DNA from: Fremontodendron californicum
Taxonomy: Eukaryota; Streptophyta; Magnoliopsida; Malvales; Malvaceae
Assembly: GCA_030761205.1 (NCBI GenBank)
Contig: JAULJL010000025.1
Location: forward strand, 6,887,501-6,951,500
Length of the DNA stretch: 64,000 nucleotides
Direction: 5' to 3'
A program made the translations under genes and the position numbers. Shown here one piece after another: positions 58,661 to 64,000 of the stretch. The notes beneath the pieces are model-generated. The model worked only from the letters and a program-made list of their open reading frames with translations. It searched no databases and was not told the origin of the DNA. Position 1 is the first letter of the stretch. The number at the start of each line of letters is the position of its first letter.

Positions 58661-59096
58661 GGTCCGATTTCTGGATTTTCTTTTTCCACTTCTTTTTTCC
58701 TATATTGAATTTCAGTTGGTCCAAAAACGCCCAATTTTTACGATCAAATTCCCCTCCGATTTAGTTTTCCCCAAATTTGCCAAATTAGGTCTTTCTCTGC
58801 ACTGAATTCCCGCAACCCATCTTTCAAACTCTATATCTTTCGTTGTAGACCTCGAATTATCAAAATTATTTCTCCATTGTTCAATTCAACTTCGAATCTT
58901 GATTTTGACTGATAGTTGACTTTTTTAATGTTGACTTTTTGGGGTTGACTTTTTTGGAGTTGACTTTTTGTGCTGACCTCCGAAACAAAGTCTTGGGGAC
59001 CCATTTATGGAATGGTGGAAGTCTCTTTGCATTTCGAGAAGTTGAAAAGGAGAATCTACCCGATTTAGGGGGTCTAGACAAAATTAGGTGTCTACA

Positions 59097-60158
59097 CTCA
59101 ACATTTGAGGGTGTCACTTGCTCCCAGTAAATCCATGTAGTTCTTATATTTGATAAGGTGGTCCATGGGGTCCTTAGTGCCATCGTAAGTTTCTTTTGGA
59201 AGTTTGATCGATGTGGGCACCTACTCCCATCGGATTTCCAAAGTCAAGAGGCTGTTGCCATCGCTCATCTATTCAACTTCTTATGTTTTTTCTTTCATCA
59301 TGCCATGGATCTCTTTCCTGAAGGCCATCATTTGGGCCTAGGCATTATTAACGACAAGCTTTCTGGGGATGGTAGGATCTTCTTGATTCTACGATTCTCT
59401 TTCAAAGTGTTGTTCTTAATCATGCTTTCGTGCCCTATTGGATACAGTCCGGCGACTGTCTCGATAAGATAAGCTAGCACTATTTTCTTCTTGGTTGCTA
59501 TGATGGTTTTTTAGATTTCTTTTTGGTTTGCCGTACAGCTTACTGCTGCTCAGCTAACTGAGCCTAAGAACTTGTATCTGGTTCATGAGCATTTGGTACA
59601 TTAGGTCTATATATGGTAGTGCTAGGGGGAGGAATGGGATGTTGGGCAGTAGCATGGTTGGGTCGGCTACTGGTGATTACCCCGAGGAGGTGGCAGGGGG
59701 TGCAGGTGGTAGAGGTAGCAACGAAAGTAGTGTTAGCTTTTGGCTGGGCTGAGACAGAGTGGCATTGGGTGTGAGGGTTATCTTTGTGTTCCCATGGCGC
59801 TGGATTAGGTTTCCACTGGGTGATGTATGGTCTGTGTGTCTCGGCCTGGGTGTTAGCCTTGCTGGGTGGATAGGACGATGTCTTGCACTAGGCATGAATT
59901 GGTAGAAAATATCGGGGAGGGGGCTCCGAGTAAGTTTTAGTAGTAATTATGGGGGAAATATGATTGTTGGAGCCAGAAGTTGTGTTGCGAGGGTATTTGA
60001 TGGTTGGAATCTGGTCCCAATAGATGGGGAGGGGTTCGCGAAGGTGGGGACTCATAACTGCTTGTGATTGGAGGTATGAGTAAGGTGGGATTAGGAGTAC
60101 TGGTACTTAACCCTCCAGCTGGGGTGGTTTGTTGCGATGGTGGTAAAGACATGGCTGT
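59097..60158 (-). pseudogene. Gag 5' part of a gypsy element, truncated by an LTR insertion
   Basis: The minus strand from the ATG at 60152 encodes MSLPPSQQTTPAGG and a Pro/Ser-rich region to a stop near 59937. After several frame breaks comes IKLPKETYDGTKDPMDHLIK followed by YKNYMDLLGASDTLKC (about 59200-59100). YDGTKDPxDHL is the classical entry to the Retrotrans_gag domain of plant Ty3/gypsy elements. It stops at 59097 where the third LTR begins. The rest of gag and pol is not in the window. It is non-functional. Confidence 0.75.
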
Positions 60159-60181
60159 CGTTTCCCACAGACAGTGCCAAA
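60159..60181 (-). other. Primer-binding region of the truncated gypsy element
   Basis: On the minus strand the LTR end GGCATCAACA is followed directly by TTTGGCACTGTCTGTGGGAA. This corresponds to the TTTGGCGCCGTCTGTGGGAA found immediately after the 5' LTR in many plant gypsy elements. Confidence 0.65.
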
Positions 60182-60684
60182 TGTTGATGCCTCTTTCGGT
60201 CATGGTGGTTGTTCTGGTGGTCTAAGGTCCTGTGAGGAGAAGGAAGGTTAGAAGGTATCGGGAGTTGGTTTTTAGGGCACGTTCCGATGCTTAAGTTAGT
60301 GTATGGAGGAGGGAATATAACAGTGAAGAGAATTAGGCTGAGAAAGAGAAAGAGAATATACTGTTGGGCAGCCCCAATAGGGCTATTTATACTCGTTTGG
60401 GCGACCTGCCAGATTCCACGTGTTTGATTCTAACTAGGGTTTAGTGGTCAACGGAATGGGAGGCCTCGCGATGGTGGCTGTGGCAGTTGGAGTCCCACAT
60501 GGGCATTGAGGTTCCAGGCGATGTGACTGTTGGAAGATAGGGAGGCCTCTGTGTGTCCCGGATCTTGGCTTGGGTTGTTGGGCTCGACGGATTGGGCCTC
60601 TAGCCTATGGGCCCTTCTAGTGGGTCTTGACAGACCTGGGATATGTTGGGCTCAACAGGCTTGGCGGGCTTAATAGGCCTAACA
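60182..60684 (-). mobile_element. 5' LTR (503 bp) of the truncated gypsy element
   Basis: On + it runs TGTTGATGCC ... GGCCTAACA, so on the minus strand TGTTAGGCCTATTAAGCC... to ...GGCATCAACA. The minus strand carries a clear TATA box, GTATAAATAGCC (complement of 60381-60392), about 200 bp before the LTR end, then a CT-rich leader (tctctttctctttctcagcc). U3, R and U5 can therefore be distinguished. The flank right of it, gtcat (60685-60689), is the candidate TSD; the partner was lost with the 3' half. Confidence 0.72.
60384..60391 (-). promoter_or_regulatory. TATA box of the 503-bp LTR
   Basis: TATAAATA on the minus strand, in the context GAGTATAAATAGCC, is well placed for transcription into the adjoining gag relic. 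Confidence 0.7.
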
Positions 60685-61945
60685 GTCATCATGCATAGTT
60701 ATGTCTACTTGATGACTATTCATGGACATGTTGTATCACATGCTTATTGTGAGTGGTGCGGGTGTCACCCTTATCACTCTTCGTGTCGACGTAAGTTCGA
60801 CATTTTAGGAGTCGCCACTTGATTATTTTATACATCAAAAATCAAGAACGGTTTTCAAGGTCTAAAGTCTCATTTTTATTAATGAACTTGGTTTAAATAT
60901 TTGGGTGCAAGTTTAAGAGGAATCAAAGCTCTTAACCCTGTCTGGGATAAACACAACCTCTAATCCTCCACATATAAACTTGTATTATATTATATCATTA
61001 TTTTGAATCCTAATGAAAACATGTAATTTTATGAACATATGAATGTCTCATGTTGCCATGCATGCATCTAAAAAGATATAGGTGGATAGGCAATCTTGAG
61101 TGCTCTTACGACCATTAAGCATGATCCAAACATACAGTTATAACATTCACAACATAATGATCATACCGAAAATAAAATGAAAGAACAAATACAGAGCATA
61201 AAGCACAAATAAATAATATAAAGCATAATAATAAACCTAATACATACATAATCTACATGAAAATATCCTTAATAATCTACTTGATTATACGCATAAATGT
61301 CCCTGATCTTTATGACATGTTATAATGCAATGCATAAATAACCTAATCATAGCACAATTCTATGCAAAATTACCAAAATACCCCAAGGTATATTAATGGC
61401 AAAATGTAACTAATCCTAATTGGCGTACTTGGGATGATAAGTTATAAATATCCTAATCATGACATATTTGACATGTAAAATTATCAAAATGCCCTACCTT
61501 AGATAATATCATTTGGGTAGCATAATGATATAATAACTTTATCCATAAGCACATAGTAACAACATAACAATATATGAATCTAATCCTAAGCATAAATGAC
61601 ATGCATGTTTAATGTCTACATGGCATACCTTTCTTGGGCAAGCCCCATGTCTTAAGCTATGCCTAAAGAATTAAATTTACCTTAATGATTTGATGAAGAT
61701 GAGATGATTTGGAGAGTTTCACCTTGGTTAAGACATATCAGATCTATATCGATCGTGAGGCAGAGTTTTAGCTGGATCATGACTCCTTGGAAGAGCTTTA
61801 GTTTGATTGGGACTCCTTGAATATAATTTTGGTAGGACTAGAATTCTTCAAAACTTTTGGACCTTTGATTCCTTCTTGGACTTGAACTCGAGAATGGACT
61901 CATTTGGACTCATTGGGCTTTCTTGGGTTTAACCTCTTTTGGACA
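60685..61945 (-). mobile_element. Decayed Tat-type LTR fragment
   Basis: Near 60782-60960 the + strand shows ggagtcgccacttg, a ggtctaaagtct zone and ctaatcctccaca, in the order expected for the 3' part of a minus-strand Tat LTR but heavily diverged. 61060-61620 is A/T-rich with aatgacatgcatg words like the other LTRs. The boundaries are unclear. No gene. Confidence 0.35.
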
Positions 61946-63275
61946 TGTCATAACGGTTTTTCGACTGCCAGACAGGTTTAAAGAAAAACAGTGCGAGTCG
62001 TCAGCAATCTTTTTTGGTTAGGTGTGATTGGCCACCTAAGAAAATCTATCTTTGAAAAAGAATTTTAAAATTAATTAAAACCTTTAAAAAGACAATTTTA
62101 AAGTCTGCGATTCAAAACCAGCGAAAAAATCATGACGGGTTCGGGAGTACGATTACGTATATGGAAGGTATTAGCACCCCCACGACGCCCGTTAATAAAA
62201 CGGTACCAATTAATCATGTGTTATCCTAAATCTCTATTTAATGGACTTGACAACGGTATTTAAAATTAATTCTCTTTTCATTTCGTTTTTTCAAAACATG
62301 TTTATTAATAATAAAGGAATTGTTATTATTCTTTTGAAAATGAAAGTGAGCGTAAATCTTTTATCGAGAATACTCATTAAATATTCTCAATACTTTTGGT
62401 GGTATTTAACGAGATCCTCTCACCTCGGGATATCTTTGGGATCACTACTGTGACATTCTTCGAATTCCGTCGTCGGTAATTTACATTCACGTTTTTTATT
62501 TATTTAATTGCATATGACGCAAATAATTAAATATGGGACGCATATGGTTAAGCATATCAGACATGCGATTAACTTCAAAATCATACGATTAAGCATACGG
62601 AGCAAATCATTAACGAACACGAGCATGAAAAAATATCAAGCACACACATATTCATTATTTATTTATTTATTTATTATTTTCATCATTTTTATTTTCGAAA
62701 TGTACATGATTTTTTTCATATTGAGAATACCGCCAAATACTCTCACTACTTGTGGTGATATTTAACGAAATTCCCTCCCCTCGGGACATCTAGGGAATCA
62801 CTATTGTGACGTCCCTCGACTTTCGTCGTCGGAAGATTCGTCATCCACATTTATTTTCTAATTTTATTAATTTTTTAGATCATTTTATTTGTATGGTTAT
62901 TGTTGTGCGTGCCCCAAAATATTATTTTTGACTTTTTTTTTAAAATTAATAACATATTTAATAAATAAAATAAAAATAACAATTAATAAACAAAACAAAA
63001 TAATAAAAATACAAAATACAAAATAAGAAGATAAGAAGATAAAATGAGAGACTAAAAATAATAACTTATTAACGAAAATAAATGCTATAACAATAAAACT
63101 AAATAAATAAATAAAACAACAAACAAATAATAAGGAAATAAAAAAGTAGATATACAATAACAATAAATAATAAAATTCATAAACAAAAAATAAAATAAAG
63201 TAAAAGACTTACCTTGAAAAATCAGGAGAAATCGAGGTTAGAGTGCTCGGATTAATTTTCGAAATAAAAAAACTT

Positions 63276-63380
63276 TAGATTCTTTTTTCTTTTCTTTCCT
63301 TTTCCTTTTCCTTTTTTCCTTTTTCTTTTCTTTTCTTTTCCTTTTCTTTTCTTTTCTTTTTCTTCTTTCCTTCCTCTCTT
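63276..63380 (+). repeat. Polypyrimidine tract of the inverted LTR
   Basis: This is a TTTTCTTTTCC-type run and the counterpart of the polypurine tract at 23485-23742, but less than half as long. Confidence 0.8.
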
Positions 63381-63445
63381 CCCCCCCAGACCAGGTCAGG
63401 CGCGCGGACCTCAGGTCGGACCTGGGTCCTCACATGGACCCCCCA

Positions 63446-63560
63446 TAAGCAAAACGACATCATTTTCGACGTCTATATAAACCCCAAAATAATTTTTTTA
63501 TTCACTTCTCTGGGTTCCCTCTCTCTCTCTACCCTCTTTTTTCTCTCCCTTCTCTCTACA
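63446..63560 (+). promoter_or_regulatory. Promoter-like block antisense to the Tat LTR (right copy)
   Basis: On +: agcaaaacgacatcattttc, gacgtctatataaacccc (TATATAAA at 63474-63481), then about 70 bases later a leader with ccctctctctctctaccctc and tctctcccttctctctacaa. The first ATG after it (63598) opens a frame of 38 codons (MADRRAGRHLHCRSPCSDEL...) that is not preserved beyond an indel in the other copy. The signal block is better conserved than the short frame, which suggests a promoter and noncoding leader. Confidence 0.5.
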
Positions 63561-64000
63561 ATCCTACCCAGATTCTGGCAGCCCCAACCCAGATTCGATG
63601 GCGGACCGCCGTGCCGGCCGCCATCTCCACTGTCGGTCGCCGTGCTCCGACGAGCTTTTCGATCCAAAATCGGCCCAAAATGCTTTTCTCATTCTCCTCT
63701 ACCCGAATACCTAACTCGTTTCGCTGAATCCATCCCGAGCCTCGTAGATCTAAGCCCGAAATCCGAAAATCCTCACCTTTCGATCTCCTTTGACAGCCGT
63801 TGGCCGGCACCAAACTTCCACAGAGCCTCCTTTTGCCTCCCCTCTACACTTTCAGCGTTAGGTTTGTCCCGAAATAGCCCCAAATTACCCGGACCTACCA
63901 AACCCGAAAAACCTAGGCCGTGGTGCTGTTGTTTTTTTTTTTTGGTTCGTTTGTTGTTTGCGGTTGTTGATGGTTTTTTTGTGGTAGTGTACTTTTGGAT

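Larger units (their letters stand above)
53390..59096 (-). mobile_element. Third long Tat-type LTR, split by a smaller LTR
   Basis: On the minus strand it starts at 59096 with TGTAGACACCTAATTTTGTC. 55496-59096 carries the same succession as the other two LTRs (GATTTTTGAC-type 5' zone, ~157-bp blocks, 'catggttggtacaa' zone, atgcatg-rich zone). 53390-53647 has the 3'-zone words (attaggtgtgattagtcgtc, ggaaaggattagcaccctac). The piece between is another LTR (53648-55495). The true 3' end near 53340-53400 is too decayed to fix. Its 5' end abuts gag sequence of the gypsy element at 59097, so it inserted into that element. Confidence 0.55.
61946..64000 (-). mobile_element. Inverted copy of the Tat-type LTR at 22.9-25.1 kb, cut by the window end
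   Basis: It starts TGTCATAACGGTTTTTCGAC, the complement of the LTR end at 25058, and follows that LTR throughout: aaccagcgaaaaaatcatga zone, 62.4-62.8 kb hairpin-like zone, pyrimidine tract, antisense promoter block. No primer-binding site lies left of 61946, so this is a 3' or solo LTR of a minus-strand element whose remainder lies beyond 64000. Confidence 0.72.

Noticed and set aside
63473..63813. Minus-strand frames in the inverted LTR and their counterparts at 23062-23478
   Set aside because: No conserved frame between the two LTR copies (indels shift phase); treated as LTR noncoding DNA with a promoter-like block on the other strand.

Overview
The window looks like a transposon-rich euchromatic segment of a dicot nuclear genome. 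Genes have spliceosomal GT-AG introns, intergenic DNA is very AT-rich, and the mobile DNA (Tat-type Ty3/gypsy LTRs, MULE, CACTA, hAT, Harbinger, LINE) is typical of flowering plants. The GLK and DMP proteins have a eudicot look. I cannot name the species.

Two host genes appear intact. The first is a six-exon GOLDEN2-LIKE (GLK) transcription factor gene at 6262-9762 (+), which controls chloroplast development. The second is a single-exon DUF679 membrane protein (DMP) gene at 38745-39407 (+). A possible first exon of a broken gene lies at 16217-16279. Nearly everything else is mobile DNA in various states of decay.

Layout: 1-765 is a CACTA terminus carrying a small MULE-type MITE (185-710). 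775-4838 is a MULE that carries a plant mobile domain (PMD) gene, bounded by long inverted repeats each holding four perfect hairpins, with a 10-bp target site duplication (TSD). 5.1-10.3 kb is the GLK locus, with a MITE in intron 5. 10.4-18.2 kb holds a LINE endonuclease relic, a CACTA end, a MULE with an apparent captured terminal exon (14348-15871) and a 536-bp MULE MITE with a perfect 10-bp TSD. 18199-21410 is a hAT-like element containing a tandem array of foldback MITEs. 22-29.4 kb is a decayed forward-strand Tat-type retrotransposon (LTR, primer-binding site, gag pieces) that passes abruptly into CACTA-like sequence (29.4-31.3 kb). 31.3-38.7 kb holds MITEs, a Harbinger-like element and a TIR element containing a LINE 3' end. 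After the DMP gene, 42-53 kb is a nest of very long Tat-type LTRs on the minus strand, including a 5.7-kb solo LTR with a perfect 5-bp TSD. 53-59 kb is another such LTR split by a 1.85-kb LTR. 59.1-60.7 kb is a truncated gypsy element (gag, primer site, 503-bp LTR). 61.9-64 kb is an inverted copy of the LTR at 22.9-25 kb and runs off the window.

The most unusual items are the hairpin-ended PMD-MULE, the promoter-like transcription unit antisense to the Tat LTR and present in both copies, the ~157-bp tandem blocks inside the long LTRs, and the MULE with a captured exon. No prokaryotic system, CRISPR array, rRNA or tRNA gene was recognised.
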